64,000 nt of DNA from Adhaeribacter swui (GCF_014217805.1 NZ_CP055156.1:1674001-1738000); one strand, 5' to 3'; positions 36,823 through 46,165 are shown, counted from the first letter of the stretch. Notes: a model not told the origin generated them from the sequence alone. Translations and numbers: made by a program.

Positions 36823-36859
36823 AATAAAAAAATTTAGATGCCCCAATTTTATCTTTAAT

Positions 36860-36899
36860 ATAAGAACTTTAGAATCATGATAAGAACTTTAGAATCATG
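36860..36899. repeat. perfect 20-bp tandem duplication
   Basis: ATAAGAACTTTAGAATCATG occurs twice in direct succession, 36860-36879 and 36880-36899. It sits 38-77 bp upstream of the GIY-YIG start, in its probable promoter region. Confidence 0.92.
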
Positions 36900-37002
36900 T
36901 TTAAATTTTAAAAAGGTAAGATTAAGTTAATTCATAAATTAACAACTAATCCTATATCACTATGTCGTGCAGGTAGGTACCGTAACAGCCTCCTTACGCC
37001 AA

Positions 37003-37022
37003 CGTTTGTGTCTTCACAAACG
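37003..37022 (+). repeat. REP palindrome upstream of tex
   Basis: CGTTTGTGTCTTCACAAACG, identical to the left end of the transposase unit at 34871-34890 but without the GCCCT extension. It lies about 75 bp upstream of the tex -33 element. Confidence 0.92.
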
Positions 37023-37097
37023 TTTTTCAACACCCATCAACTTAATCCTCCCCTACCTATACCAAAATCTTTCTAAAACATCAACCCCCTCTCCGGC

Positions 37098-37128
37098 TTT
37101 GCCTTCCAATTTTTCCACCGTAAATTTG
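37098..37128 (+). promoter_or_regulatory. Bacteroidota-type promoter of tex
   Basis: TTTG at 37098-37101, a 19-bp spacer and TAAATTTG at 37121-37128 match the TTTG-N19-TAnnTTTG consensus exactly. The start would be near 37135, about 20 bases before the ATG. Confidence 0.75.
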
Positions 37129-37154
37129 AGGTCTAACCCGAAGCCTAGTGCCGC

Positions 37155-39419
37155 ATGGAAGAATTAATTAGAAATTACCTTAAAATTGCCACTGAGCTGA
37201 GTATCAGCATCAAGCAAGTACAAGCAACCGTAGAATTGTTAGACGGAGGCGCTACCGTGCCTTTTATTTCCCGTTACCGCAAAGAAGTTACCGGCTCGCT
37301 GGACGAAGTGGCCGTGGCGGGCATCCGCGACCGCATGGAACAGCTCCGCGAACTGGATAAACGCCGCGAAGCCATTCTGAAATCGATCCGGGAGCAGCAA
37401 AAACTAACCCCCGAACTCGAAGAGCAGATTCACGCCGCCGAAACCATGGCGGTGCTCGAAGATATTTATCTGCCTTACAAGCCCAAACGCCGCACCAAAG
37501 CTACCATTGCCCGCGAGAAAGGGCTGGAACCGCTGGCGCAACGTTTATTTGAGCAGGAGAAATTTGACGTAACTGCCGAAGCCCATCAATACATTAGCGC
37601 GGAAAAAGAAGTAAAAGATACCGAAGAAGCTTTAGCCGGCGCCCGCGATATTATTGCCGAATGGATTAACGAAAACCCCGATGCCCGGGCTCGTATGCGG
37701 AATTTGTTCGAGAAGAAAGGCCTGTTCAAGAGCCGCGTGATGCTGGGCAAAGAAGAAGAAGGCCAGAAATACAAAGATTACTTTGAATGGGAAGAGCCCA
37801 TTGATAAAGCGCCTTCGCACCGCGTGCTGGCCATGCGTCGCGGCGAAAACGAAATGATTTTGATGCTCAACGCCCAACCCGAAGAAGAAGAAGCGATTGA
37901 ATTATTAGAAAATATGTTCGTGAAAGGCAATAACGAAGCCGCCCAGCAGGTAAAAATCGCGACCAAAGACGCCTACAAACGCATGCTGAAACTCTCAATG
38001 GAAACCGAAATCCGGATGCTATCGAAGAAGCGCGCCGACGAAGAAGCTATCCGGGTATTTGCCGACAATTTGCGCCAGTTGTTATTAGCTGCGCCGTTGG
38101 GGCAGAAAACCGTATTAGCCCTGGACCCCGGCTTCCGGACCGGTTGTAAACTGGTGGTACTGGATAAACAAGGCAAGTTACTGCACAACGAAAACGTGTA
38201 TCCGCACACTGGCGCCCGGCAAGCGCAGGAAGCCGCCAGTACCGTTAAATATTTAGCCTCGAAGTACGAAGTAGAAGCCATCGCCATTGGCAACGGTACG
38301 GCTAGTCGCGAAACCGAAACTTTTGTCCGCGGCTTAGGCTTACCCAACACCATTGCGGTAGTAATGGTAAACGAAAGCGGTGCTTCTATTTACTCGGCTT
38401 CGGATGTGGCCCGCGAAGAGTTTCCGGATTACGATGTTACTGTGCGGGGCGCTGTTTCCATTGGCCGCCGTTTAATGGACCCACTCGCCGAGCTGGTAAA
38501 ACTCGACCCCAAAAGCATTGGCGTAGGTCAGTACCAGCACGACGTCGATCAGTTTGCCTTAAAACATTCTCTGGACGATGTGGTCATGAGTTCGGTGAAT
38601 GCCGTAGGTGTGGAAGTAAACACCGCCAGCAAGCAATTATTAACCTACGTTTCCGGATTAGGCCCCAGTCTGGCCCAGAACATTGTGGAATACCGCAACC
38701 AAAACGGTCCGTTCCGTACCCGCGCCGAGCTAAGAAAAGTACCGCGTTTAGGCGACAAAGCATTTGAGCAAGCCGCCGGTTTCTTACGCATCCGCCACGC
38801 GCAAAACCCCTTGGATGCCAGTGCCGTGCACCCCGAACGCTACGAATTGGTTGAGCGCATGGCCAAAGATTTAGGCGCTACGGTTACCGACCTGATGAAA
38901 AAACCGGAGCTCCGCAAACAAATAAATTTAAAAAATTACGTAACCGACACCGTTGGTTTGCCTACGCTGCAGGATATTATGAGCGAGTTGGCCAAACCCG
39001 GCCGCGACCCCCGCGAAAGTTTCGAAGCGTTCTCGTTTACCGAAGGCGTAAATGAAATAAACGATTTGCGTACCGGCATGAAATTACCCGGCATTATCAC
39101 CAACGTAACAGCTTTTGGTGCTTTCGTGGATATTGGGGTACACCAGGATGGATTAGTACACGTGAGTCACTTATCCGATCGGTTTGTGAGTAATCCGCAC
39201 GAAGTTGTAAAAGTAGGACAACGGGTAGAGGTAACGGTACTGGAAGTAGATGCCTCCCGCAAACGAATTTCTTTATCTTTAAAAACGGAACCCATGGCGG
39301 CTAAACCCGCTGGTGGTGGCAGTGGAGCGGGTAAAAAAGGCGACCGCAACAAACGGGAAGAAGAACCACAGAACGATTTTCAGGCAAAACTAGCCATGCT
39401 CAAAGGAAAGTTTAAGTAA
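37155..39419 (+). CDS. tex: Tex-family RNA-binding transcription accessory protein
   Basis: A 754-residue cytoplasmic nucleic-acid-binding protein of standard Tex length. In order: N-terminal helical Tex domain (about 1-190, with VPFISRYRKEVTGSLDE), YqgF/RNase H-like domain (about 318-450, LALDPGFRTGCKL), helix-hairpin-helix region (about 490-560, LTYVSGLGPSLAQNIVEYR) and an S1 RNA-binding domain (about 640-712, GIITNVTAFGAFVDIG, DGLVHVSHLSD). A glycine/lysine-rich tail follows. Tex proteins influence transcription and are broadly conserved. The gene is monocistronic, with its own promoter and a strong terminator-like hairpin downstream. Confidence 0.97.
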   Translation: MEELIRNYLKIATELSISIKQVQATVELLDGGATVPFISRYRKEVTGSLDEVAVAGIRDRMEQLRELDKRREAILKSIREQQKLTPELEEQIHAAETMAVLEDIYLPYKPKRRTKATIAREKGLEPLAQRLFEQEKFDVTAEAHQYISAEKEVKDTEEALAGARDIIAEWINENPDARARMRNLFEKKGLFKSRVMLGKEEEGQKYKDYFEWEEPIDKAPSHRVLAMRRGENEMILMLNAQPEEEEAIELLENMFVKGNNEAAQQVKIATKDAYKRMLKLSMETEIRMLSKKRADEEAIRVFADNLRQLLLAAPLGQKTVLALDPGFRTGCKLVVLDKQGKLLHNENVYPHTGARQAQEAASTVKYLASKYEVEAIAIGNGTASRETETFVRGLGLPNTIAVVMVNESGASIYSASDVAREEFPDYDVTVRGAVSIGRRLMDPLAELVKLDPKSIGVGQYQHDVDQFALKHSLDDVVMSSVNAVGVEVNTASKQLLTYVSGLGPSLAQNIVEYRNQNGPFRTRAELRKVPRLGDKAFEQAAGFLRIRHAQNPLDASAVHPERYELVERMAKDLGATVTDLMKKPELRKQINLKNYVTDTVGLPTLQDIMSELAKPGRDPRESFEAFSFTEGVNEINDLRTGMKLPGIITNVTAFGAFVDIGVHQDGLVHVSHLSDRFVSNPHEVVKVGQRVEVTVLEVDASRKRISLSLKTEPMAAKPAGGGSGAGKKGDRNKREEEPQNDFQAKLAMLKGKFK

Positions 39420-39494
39420 GAACAAACTCTTTAAAAGGCTAAAATTTTAAAAATTTAAAAATCCATCAAGTTGCCGGCAAAGCAACTCCTTAAC

Positions 39495-39559
39495 TTAAAA
39501 AGCAAAGATTGAAAATAAAGAACTGCCTGGTTCTTCTCTTTTCAGCCTTTGCTTTTTAA
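39495..39559. terminator. bidirectional terminator between tex and a small minus-strand gene
   Basis: The outer arms 39495-39515 and 39539-39559 (TTAAAAAGCAAAG with CTTTGCTTTTTAA) pair at 19 of 21 positions, and an inner AAGAAC/GTTCTT stem extends it. Both outer ends are A/T runs, so it can serve tex on the plus strand and 39563-39841 on the minus strand. Confidence 0.82.
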
Positions 39560-39562
39560 ATT

Positions 39563-39841
39563 TTATTTGTGCCGGTGGTAATCATACTCGTAATCATCTT
39601 CGTAGTTATCCCGATTGCCGTCTTCTTCCGGGTAAAATTCATCTTCTTCCTCCAAGTCATAAAAATCGTCCTGATACATGGTTTTCTCCAACTCATCTTC
39701 CTTATGCAGCTGATAAAATAAGCCCGAGGAAAGCAAAGATGAGTTATAAGCCACGCTGTCAAGCTTTAAATTTTGCGGTTTAATAATTTGAACTGGCTCA
39801 ATTCTGTGGTTTGCAGAAGTATTTAATAAATTTAATCTCAT
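39563..39841 (-). CDS. small acidic protein of unknown function
   Basis: A 92-residue protein. The C-terminal half is extremely acidic and tyrosine-rich (blocks such as DDFYDLEEEDEFYPEEDGN and YEDDYEYD), ending HRHK. There is no signal peptide. The gene is supported by its position just upstream of the bidirectional terminator and by its own ATG in an AT-rich leader. No family is recognised. Acidic low-complexity tails are prone to random frames, so I am only moderately sure it is translated. Confidence 0.6.
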   Translation of the reverse strand: MRLNLLNTSANHRIEPVQIIKPQNLKLDSVAYNSSLLSSGLFYQLHKEDELEKTMYQDDFYDLEEEDEFYPEEDGNRDNYEDDYEYDYHRHK

Positions 39842-40184
39842 TTTTATATCTTATTTATTTCCAAGGTAATAAGGATAGATAAAAAGCAAAAACAGCATTT
39901 GCTTATTTAACTTAAACTTAATGTACTGCTGTTTATCTCACCGGAATAAACCTGAATTTTAAAAATCTACCCGCCTGAATGTACAAAGTGTGGCAAAAAA
40001 GCACCTATTCCCCAGTTTTGCGCCCCCAACCTGCGGAATAATTCTACAATTTAATTTTTTTTAAAAATTTTTAATTCTTGTTAAAATACTGGTTTACAGT
40101 TGCATAATCCTAATTCTTGTTTTTGGCACAGCTTTCGAATTAATAAGAGCACCAATGAATGTTTAATAGATTAAAATTACTGTT
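39842..40184. other. intergenic gap with divergent upstream regions
   Basis: AT-rich sequence between two divergent genes. It presumably holds both promoters, but I find no exact match to the Bacteroidota consensus and no other structure. Confidence 0.5.
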
Positions 40185-40700
40185 ATGAAAAAAATTGTTG
40201 TGTCCGCTTTTTCCCTGTTTTTATTAGGTGCTGTATCTGCTAACGCGCAAACTACAACTGGTGGTCAGTCTGGTACTGCTACGCAAACCACTACTCCAAG
40301 CGCTACGTCGGGTGCTACCCAATCAACAACTCCAGCAGGAACCCAGAGCGGTACGCAGGATGGAACCGCAGCTAGCACCGCCACTACACCGGCGGCCGAT
40401 GCGACCGGCGCTGCCGCAACAGGAGCTGCTACAAGCACTGCTGCTGGTACCGCTACAGGTGCAGGTACTGCTGCTGATGCTGCTAGCACCGCTGCCCCTG
40501 CCGGAACTGCCGTGGCTCTGGAAGAACTTCCGGCTGCAGTAAAAGCTACTTTAGCCAGCGAAAAATTAAAAACCTGGACTCCATCCGGCGCTCAGTTAGT
40601 AACTGATGCTTCTGGCAAAGAATATTACTCTATCGAGTTAAAACAAGCTAACCAGATTGGTACCGTTAAATTAAGTAAAGAAGGTAAACCAGTAAAATAA
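40185..40700 (+). CDS. secreted Ala/Thr-rich low-complexity protein with PepSY-like end
   Basis: A 171-residue protein with a signal peptide (cleavage near residue 22, ANA before Q). Residues about 23-108 are low complexity, made almost wholly of Thr, Ala, Gly, Ser and Gln, probably a flexible linker. The last 60 residues form a small globular region (LEELPAAVKATLASEKLKTW, YYSIELKQANQIGTVKLSKEG) resembling one PepSY-like module. It is likely periplasmic or surface exposed. A clean terminator follows at 40744-40772. Confidence 0.82.
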   Translation: MKKIVVSAFSLFLLGAVSANAQTTTGGQSGTATQTTTPSATSGATQSTTPAGTQSGTQDGTAASTATTPAADATGAAATGAATSTAAGTATGAGTAADAASTAAPAGTAVALEELPAAVKATLASEKLKTWTPSGAQLVTDASGKEYYSIELKQANQIGTVKLSKEGKPVK

Positions 40701-40743
40701 TTTAAAAAATCTAATAAGTGCTACCTTATTGCAACGTTAAAAG

Positions 40744-40772
40744 AAAAGCCGGGAATTACCCGGCTTTTTTTT
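40744..40772 (+). terminator. Rho-independent terminator
   Basis: AAAAGCCGGG and CCCGGCTTTT pair perfectly around a 5-base loop, and a T-run follows. It separates the low-complexity protein gene from the response regulator gene. Confidence 0.93.
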
Positions 40773-40805
40773 ATTTTTACAATTTCCACGTATTTTCAAT
40801 AAGGA

Positions 40806-42137
40806 ATGGCAAAAATATTAGTGATAGAAGACGATTTAACCTTTGCGCTGATACTGGAAGGCTTTTTAAAAAAACAAGGCTTTGAAGTAAACGTAGCCCA
40901 CCGGGTTAAAGATGGCATAAAGTTGTTGGGAAGCCAGCAGTACCAATTGGTTTTAATGGACTACCGCTTACCCGATGGTATTGGTTTTGAAATTTTAGAA
41001 TTTATCCGGAATCTGCCGGCCCCGATTCCCGGCATTATGATGACAAGCTTTCAGGATGTGGGTACGGCCGTTAGGGCCATGCGCCTGGGCGCTTTCGATT
41101 ACATTACCAAACCCGTTAACCCCGACGAGTTGCTGATGGTAATTAAAGAAGTACTACCCTCCGAAGAGGAAGCGGGTCGGGCAAAATTGGCGGGTTCGTC
41201 GCTGTTTATCGCGGGCCATAGCTACGCCTCCAAGCAATTACACGAGTTTATACAGTTGGTAGCTCCTACGGATATGTCGGTGATTGTGCAGGGCGAAAGC
41301 GGCACCGGCAAAGAATACGTAGCCCGTACCATTCATCAGCAAAGTAAACGGACCGAAGCTCCTTTTGTGGCCGTAGATTGCGGCGCTATTTCCGGCGAAA
41401 TTGCCAACAGCGAGCTTTTCGGGCACGTAAAAGGCGCTTTTACCGGTGCTACCCACGATAAACAAGGCTTATTTGAAACCGCGCACGGCGGCACTATTTT
41501 CCTCGACGAAGTAGGTAATCTTACTTATGAAATTCAGGTAAAACTCTTACGCGCTTTGCAGGAACGTATTATTCAACCGCTGGGCAGCAATAAACAAATA
41601 AACGTAGACGTACGGGTAATTACCGCTACCAACGACGACCTGGTAAACAGCGTAAAGAACGGCGACTTTCGCGAAGATTTATACCACCGCTTAAACGAAT
41701 TTAAAATTAAAGTGCCCTCGCTGCGCGACCGGGAAGCTGATTTAGAAGAATTTGTGACGCACTTTATCGATTTGGCTAATCAGGAACTTAACCGGAACGT
41801 GCAGGCATTTTCGCCGGAAATGATGGCTATTTTACGGGATTACCATTGGCCCGGCAATTTGCGCGAATTAAAAAATGTGGTTAAAAGAGCCGTATTGCTC
41901 TCACCGGGCGAAATTGCCGGCCCCGAAACTTTACCCGAAGAAATGGTAAATGCGGTAAACGAAGTGCCTAAAACCGAAGGCCCGGACTTAAAAGCCCTGC
42001 AGGAAGCTAACGAACGCGAGCTTATTTATAAAACTTTACAAGAAGTAAAATACAACAAATCCAAAGCCGCCCGCCTGTTAAACATCGACCGGAAAACGCT
42101 TTACCTGAAGCTGGCCAAGTATAACCTGGAAAATTAA
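40806..42137 (+). CDS. sigma-54-dependent response regulator, NtrC family
   Basis: A 443-residue activator with three domains. The receiver domain (about 3-118) has phospho-acceptor Asp52 in LVLMDYRLPDG and Lys102. The AAA+ domain (about 135-365) has Walker A GESGTGKE at 163-170 and the sigma-54-contacting loop GAFTGA at 210-215. A Fis-type helix-turn-helix ends the protein (about 400-441, NKSKAARLLNIDRKTLYLKL). GAFTGA shows it should open sigma-54 promoters. A hybrid kinase gene converges on it from 13 bp away. The sigma-54-like promoters at 4953 and 33045 are candidate targets. Confidence 0.96.
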   Translation: MAKILVIEDDLTFALILEGFLKKQGFEVNVAHRVKDGIKLLGSQQYQLVLMDYRLPDGIGFEILEFIRNLPAPIPGIMMTSFQDVGTAVRAMRLGAFDYITKPVNPDELLMVIKEVLPSEEEAGRAKLAGSSLFIAGHSYASKQLHEFIQLVAPTDMSVIVQGESGTGKEYVARTIHQQSKRTEAPFVAVDCGAISGEIANSELFGHVKGAFTGATHDKQGLFETAHGGTIFLDEVGNLTYEIQVKLLRALQERIIQPLGSNKQINVDVRVITATNDDLVNSVKNGDFREDLYHRLNEFKIKVPSLRDREADLEEFVTHFIDLANQELNRNVQAFSPEMMAILRDYHWPGNLRELKNVVKRAVLLSPGEIAGPETLPEEMVNAVNEVPKTEGPDLKALQEANERELIYKTLQEVKYNKSKAARLLNIDRKTLYLKLAKYNLEN

Positions 42138-42150
42138 ATTTTTTAAAAAT

Positions 42151-44745
42151 TTACTTGGCCGGTACGGTTTTTAAACTTTTTACTTTTTGAATAATTTTCT
42201 TAGTCAATTCTTTTACTTCCTGCTGCAGCGGTTCTAGTTCCGGTGTTACCTGCGCCAAAGGTTGTTGGTTATTTAACGCTACTTCTATCTGGCGCAAACG
42301 TTCGGCTAACTCTTTGGCTCCCACCTGGCCGGTGCGTCCGGCTAAGCGGTGAACTATTGCGGCTACTGTTTCGGGCGCTTCTTCTTCCAGGCTAATTTCC
42401 AGTTCGTCTATATCTTGTTCAGTATCCCAGATAAACTGGTTTAAAATAGCGCGTAACTGCTCGTCGTCGTTGCCGGTCATTCGGGTTAACAAAGATAAAT
42501 CCAGCTCCACGGCAGCCGGAGTAACCAGAACATCTGGAGTTGATTCCGGCAGAATGCCGGTGCCGGTAATTTGCTGGGCATTAATCCAGGCCAGCAATTC
42601 CTGCTCCCGGAACGGTTTCATTAAAATACCATCAAAACCTTCCGCCAGAATCGCTTCCCGTTCTTCGGGCAAAGCCTGGGCCGTAAGTGCTACTATTTTA
42701 ACGTTCTTGCCTACTTTTTTCCGGAGGCGGCGGCAAAGCTCCAGCCCGTTAATTTCGGGCATCCGGATATCCATCAGCACCAGTTTAATGTTGGAGTCCC
42801 AGGGCTGGTTCAGGATGGCGGCCGCATTGGAAGTGCAGGTATTTAAAATACCGTATTTATTTAAGATGGTGCTGCACAACTGTATAATAAAAGCATCATC
42901 GTCTACCACTAACACTTTGCCATTGGGGCTATTGGGCGAGATATATTTAAGCGGCTGGTGCACGGGTAATCCGGGAACTTCCGGCTCGGGAGCCGTGGCC
43001 AGCGCAAAAGGTAACTTAATCACAAAACAAGATCCTACGCCCGGCTCGCTGCCCACATCAATAGTACCGTTCTGGCTTTCTACTAAGGTTTTAGCAATGC
43101 TTAAGCCCAAACCGGTGCCGCCATGGGTACGTACCACCGAAGCATCGGCTTGCTCAAACAAGTAAAAAATGCGTTCTAGCTCAGGAGCCGGTATGCCTAT
43201 GCCGGTATCTATCACCGAGAAAGAAATATCTACCATATCTTCCCCAGGCGTATGTTCTACCTGTAATACAACACTGCCAGTATGCGTAAATTTAATGGCG
43301 TTGCCCAGCAAGTTATACAACACTTGCCGCAACCGGAACGCATCGCCGGAAACGTACAACGAAGCGGGTAAAGTACTTTTTAAAATTAAAGCCAAGGATT
43401 TTTGCTCGGCCGGCACCCGCATGGTTTGGATTACATCAGCAATAAGCTGGTGCATGTTAAACACTTGCTGCTCAAAGGTAAATTTACCCGAAGTAATGCG
43501 GCTGTAATCGAGGACTTCGTTCACAATTTGCAATAAATGTTCGGCGGAGCGATAAATCGCTTCCAGCGCTTCGCGTTTGGGTTGCGGTTGTTGGTGCACC
43601 TGCTCAGCAAAGCCAATAATGGCTTGTAAAGGCGTCCGGATTTCGTGGCTCATGTTGGCCAAAAAGCGTTGTTTTACCTGACCCAAGTGCTCGGCTTCTT
43701 CTTTGGCCGCAATTAATTGTTTCCGGTACTGGTGGCTGCGGGCAATATCAATTAAAATAAGGTAAGCCAAAAAAGCCGCTACCGCAAAGAAAACAACCAT
43801 AATGCCGTTCATGCGGCTAATGCTGGCGCGCACTACTTCGGTAGCCTGGTGGCTGTTTTGTTTATCCAGGTTAATTTCTTCGGCCTCTATTACGTGCAGA
43901 ATCGCGAGTAACTGGGTATGCAGCTGGTTATTGGTATGAATTAAAGCCAGTTCCCGATTCAGGAGTTTAGTGGTGCGGTCGTGCTGCTCGCGCTCCATGC
44001 GGCGCATCATCTTCTGAATTTTCCAGATAGAGCTATCCTGTTTGGCTACTGCTAAGGTATCTACCTGAATTTTTAATTCTTCTTCTACTTGTTTTAAAGC
44101 CGGTAATACCGGTTCTTCTTTACGGCCCCCGAATAAGCGACTGAGAAAAGATTTTTTAGGCTTTTTCTTAATTACAATCTGCAGCGTATCGGCGTTGGGC
44201 AGGGTGGTAGTGGTAACGTACCGTTGGTTGGTAATAACAATGCTGGTATCTACCTTAGGTTTGTTATTTTTGGCAATGTACTTCGATACGCCTTGTATAC
44301 GCCGCGAAAGGGCTTCGTTGTGCACCAAATCTTTCCGCAGTTTCAGATAACTCATGAAAAGCTTATCGCGGGAGCGCAAAATGGTTTCCATGGAATCTAA
44401 GCGCCGCACCTGCAAAGGGTTACTGGTGCTTAATTCCCGTAGGGTATCCAGGGTTTTTAACAGGTAATCCGATTCTTTTTTAAACGCTGCGTAAGGTTTA
44501 TTCGGATTTTTAATGGCTTGCACCCGCTGCAACTGATCGAGTTGGGTAATAGAACGGAAGAGGTTGTTTACTACTTTTAGTTTTTCATTCGGCGTCGACA
44601 ATTTATTCACCGTAAAAAGCATTTCTTCGAAGCCTACCCGGGTTACTACCCACGATAAACCAATGGCAATGGCGCCAATCAAGAAGGCGGCAATAACTTT
44701 CCGGCGAATCGATTGCAGGAAAAACTTGTCGGTAAATTTGGCCAT
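42151..44745 (-). CDS. hybrid sensor histidine kinase with receiver and HPt domains
   Basis: An 864-residue membrane kinase. Helices at about 17-36 and 314-333 enclose a roughly 275-residue helical sensor region. This region contains a basic patch (KKKPKKSFLSRLFGGRK near 194-209), which is odd for a periplasmic domain. The cytoplasmic part has HisKA with His367 (NMSHEIRTPL), HATPase_c with NLLGNAIKFT and GTGLGLSI, a receiver with Asp659 (LVLMDIRMPEING), and a C-terminal HPt-like domain with His799 (IVHRLAGRTGQVGA). The layout allows a His-Asp-His phosphorelay onto a separate receiver. The NtrC-type regulator gene converging on it is a natural but unproven partner. Confidence 0.95.
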   Translation of the reverse strand: MAKFTDKFFLQSIRRKVIAAFLIGAIAIGLSWVVTRVGFEEMLFTVNKLSTPNEKLKVVNNLFRSITQLDQLQRVQAIKNPNKPYAAFKKESDYLLKTLDTLRELSTSNPLQVRRLDSMETILRSRDKLFMSYLKLRKDLVHNEALSRRIQGVSKYIAKNNKPKVDTSIVITNQRYVTTTTLPNADTLQIVIKKKPKKSFLSRLFGGRKEEPVLPALKQVEEELKIQVDTLAVAKQDSSIWKIQKMMRRMEREQHDRTTKLLNRELALIHTNNQLHTQLLAILHVIEAEEINLDKQNSHQATEVVRASISRMNGIMVVFFAVAAFLAYLILIDIARSHQYRKQLIAAKEEAEHLGQVKQRFLANMSHEIRTPLQAIIGFAEQVHQQPQPKREALEAIYRSAEHLLQIVNEVLDYSRITSGKFTFEQQVFNMHQLIADVIQTMRVPAEQKSLALILKSTLPASLYVSGDAFRLRQVLYNLLGNAIKFTHTGSVVLQVEHTPGEDMVDISFSVIDTGIGIPAPELERIFYLFEQADASVVRTHGGTGLGLSIAKTLVESQNGTIDVGSEPGVGSCFVIKLPFALATAPEPEVPGLPVHQPLKYISPNSPNGKVLVVDDDAFIIQLCSTILNKYGILNTCTSNAAAILNQPWDSNIKLVLMDIRMPEINGLELCRRLRKKVGKNVKIVALTAQALPEEREAILAEGFDGILMKPFREQELLAWINAQQITGTGILPESTPDVLVTPAAVELDLSLLTRMTGNDDEQLRAILNQFIWDTEQDIDELEISLEEEAPETVAAIVHRLAGRTGQVGAKELAERLRQIEVALNNQQPLAQVTPELEPLQQEVKELTKKIIQKVKSLKTVPAK

Positions 44746-45424
44746 TTGTTACTTGGTACTTAAAAATTTTTGCAACCACTTTGTGGGTAGCAAAAAATTA
44801 AATCTGCCTTTTATTATATTTGATTAAACAGTTTCTTTTTAGCTCGAAATATAAAACGGCCCATTATTCTTTTTAGCGTGCAGACTAACTACCTGAATAG
44901 AATCTGCCCGCAGCTAAAGAACCAAATTTAGCTGTTTTACCGCATATGCGAACCGAAAAATTTAAAAAACTAAAAGACGATAATAGAATAAAAGCCAGGA
45001 TATAAAAATGTTTAGAATATGCTGAAATATATTTAGAAAATATATAATTAACTAATTCTTAACCTTCTAAGTTTTAGAATCAGGTTTTCAACCGTCACTG
45101 GGTAGAGTAAGTTCCGGTTGTGTGGGAAAGCTTTGCCACTACAATCCTTGTTTTAAGCCAGTAATACTGAAATTGGATTATACGTGTTTGCTGCTGAACT
45201 ACTTAAAAAGAGCAACCTTGGGAAATGACTAATTTTATTTTTTATATTTTTTTAATTATCAGCCTTTAGTAATTGGGTTCCCGTGTTAAATGTGTTTGTA
45301 CCAGCAAAAATTCTAAACCAACTTCCGGGTAAATTAACCTTATTCTGCTGAACCGTTCTGGCAAGACTTCGTAACTTAGTATCCTGTTGTAAGGTATTGG
45401 TAAACCTTTTTATGCTGCTCTATT
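44746..45424. other. intergenic gap, nothing recognised
   Basis: About 680 bp of AT-rich sequence with no convincing gene, terminator or repeat. It would contain the promoters of the hybrid kinase (minus) and of the small genes at 45425 (plus). Confidence 0.5.
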
Positions 45425-45616
45425 ATGCGTATTCGTAAGAAAGTAAATGCTATTTTACCCGTAGAAGCGGGCAAGTTCGAGGCCTTAGGGGTATTTGTAA
45501 AAGCGGCCGAAAAAGCTAACTGGTCTGAGGCCGAAATTCAGCAGGTTATTGATGAAGTAGTTGAAGCATCTGATGCCGAAGCCTTACTTATTTTTCAAGA
45601 GTACACCCAGGCCTGA
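45425..45616 (+). CDS. small protein of unknown function
   Basis: A 63-residue protein, predicted mostly helical, with a basic N-terminus and an acidic middle and C-terminal half ([20 protein letters not shown]). It has no signal peptide, cysteine or recognised domain. Codon use resembles that of the neighbouring genes, and a second small gene follows 48 bp downstream on the same strand, so the two may be co-transcribed. Confidence 0.65.
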   Translation: MRIRKKVNAILPVEAGKFEALGVFVKAAEKANWSEAEIQQVIDEVVEASDAEALLIFQEYTQA

Positions 45617-45664
45617 GTGGTACAGGTATTAGCAACAAGTCCGGAAATTTTAAAAAACTAGGTT

Positions 45665-45925
45665 ATGCCTTTAAATAAAAAATTAGCTGAAAAGCTTAAT
45701 AAACGTTTTGCTCCGGATAGCCGACTGGATGATACGTACCAAGGTTTAGATCTTACTTTTATTACCAACGAATTGGGCGAACCCGTAACATTATTTATTG
45801 GCAAACGCCGCCCGGACGGAGCCATTACCGGCGAACGCTACGTCCGTACCATTAAACGCGCGCCCAACTCCGACCAGATTGCCGCGAGCCATTGGGATTT
45901 AAAAGGCAAAGTTTTGCGGAGTTAA
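45665..45925 (+). CDS. small basic protein of unknown function
   Basis: An 86-residue basic soluble protein. The order is helix (LNKKLAEKLNKRFAP), then strands with LTFITNELGEPVTLFIGKR, GERYVRTIKR and a C-terminal HWDLKGKVLRS. The alternation suggests a small beta-rich fold, but I recognise no family. It is probably in an operon with 45425-45616. Confidence 0.7.
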   Translation: MPLNKKLAEKLNKRFAPDSRLDDTYQGLDLTFITNELGEPVTLFIGKRRPDGAITGERYVRTIKRAPNSDQIAASHWDLKGKVLRS

Positions 45926-46165
45926 TAAGCGGCAGATCCGTATCAGGTAGTAAGTATTAGGTATCAGGAGAGAGAATACGTTCTAGCACTAGTGTTCAGC
46001 GAAGCCGCACTTATGCTTAATAGACAAAAGTGAATCTCCTAATTTCCGTAACCCGAATCTGCTATTTTTGGCTCGCCAGTAGGGAGACTGCTTATTGTTA
46101 TTCGGTCCAAGAAGTGCTGCGCTTAAGTTTTAAATCAGAAAGGTTTAATTTTATTCTAATCTGTG

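Larger units (their letters stand above)
36847..37154. other. gap between the GIY-YIG gene and tex
   Basis: Contains the 20-bp tandem duplication, a REP palindrome and the tex promoter. The divergent arrangement puts both promoters here. No further gene is seen. Confidence 0.65.

Noticed and set aside
36967-37167. 66-codon plus-strand frame over the tex promoter
   Set aside because: It covers the REP palindrome and the promoter of tex and overlaps the tex start in another frame.
40228-40542. Long alternative frames on both strands of the Ala/Thr-rich gene
   Set aside because: They arise from low-complexity GC-rich codons. Only the frame from 40185 has a signal peptide, a folded C-terminus and a terminator.
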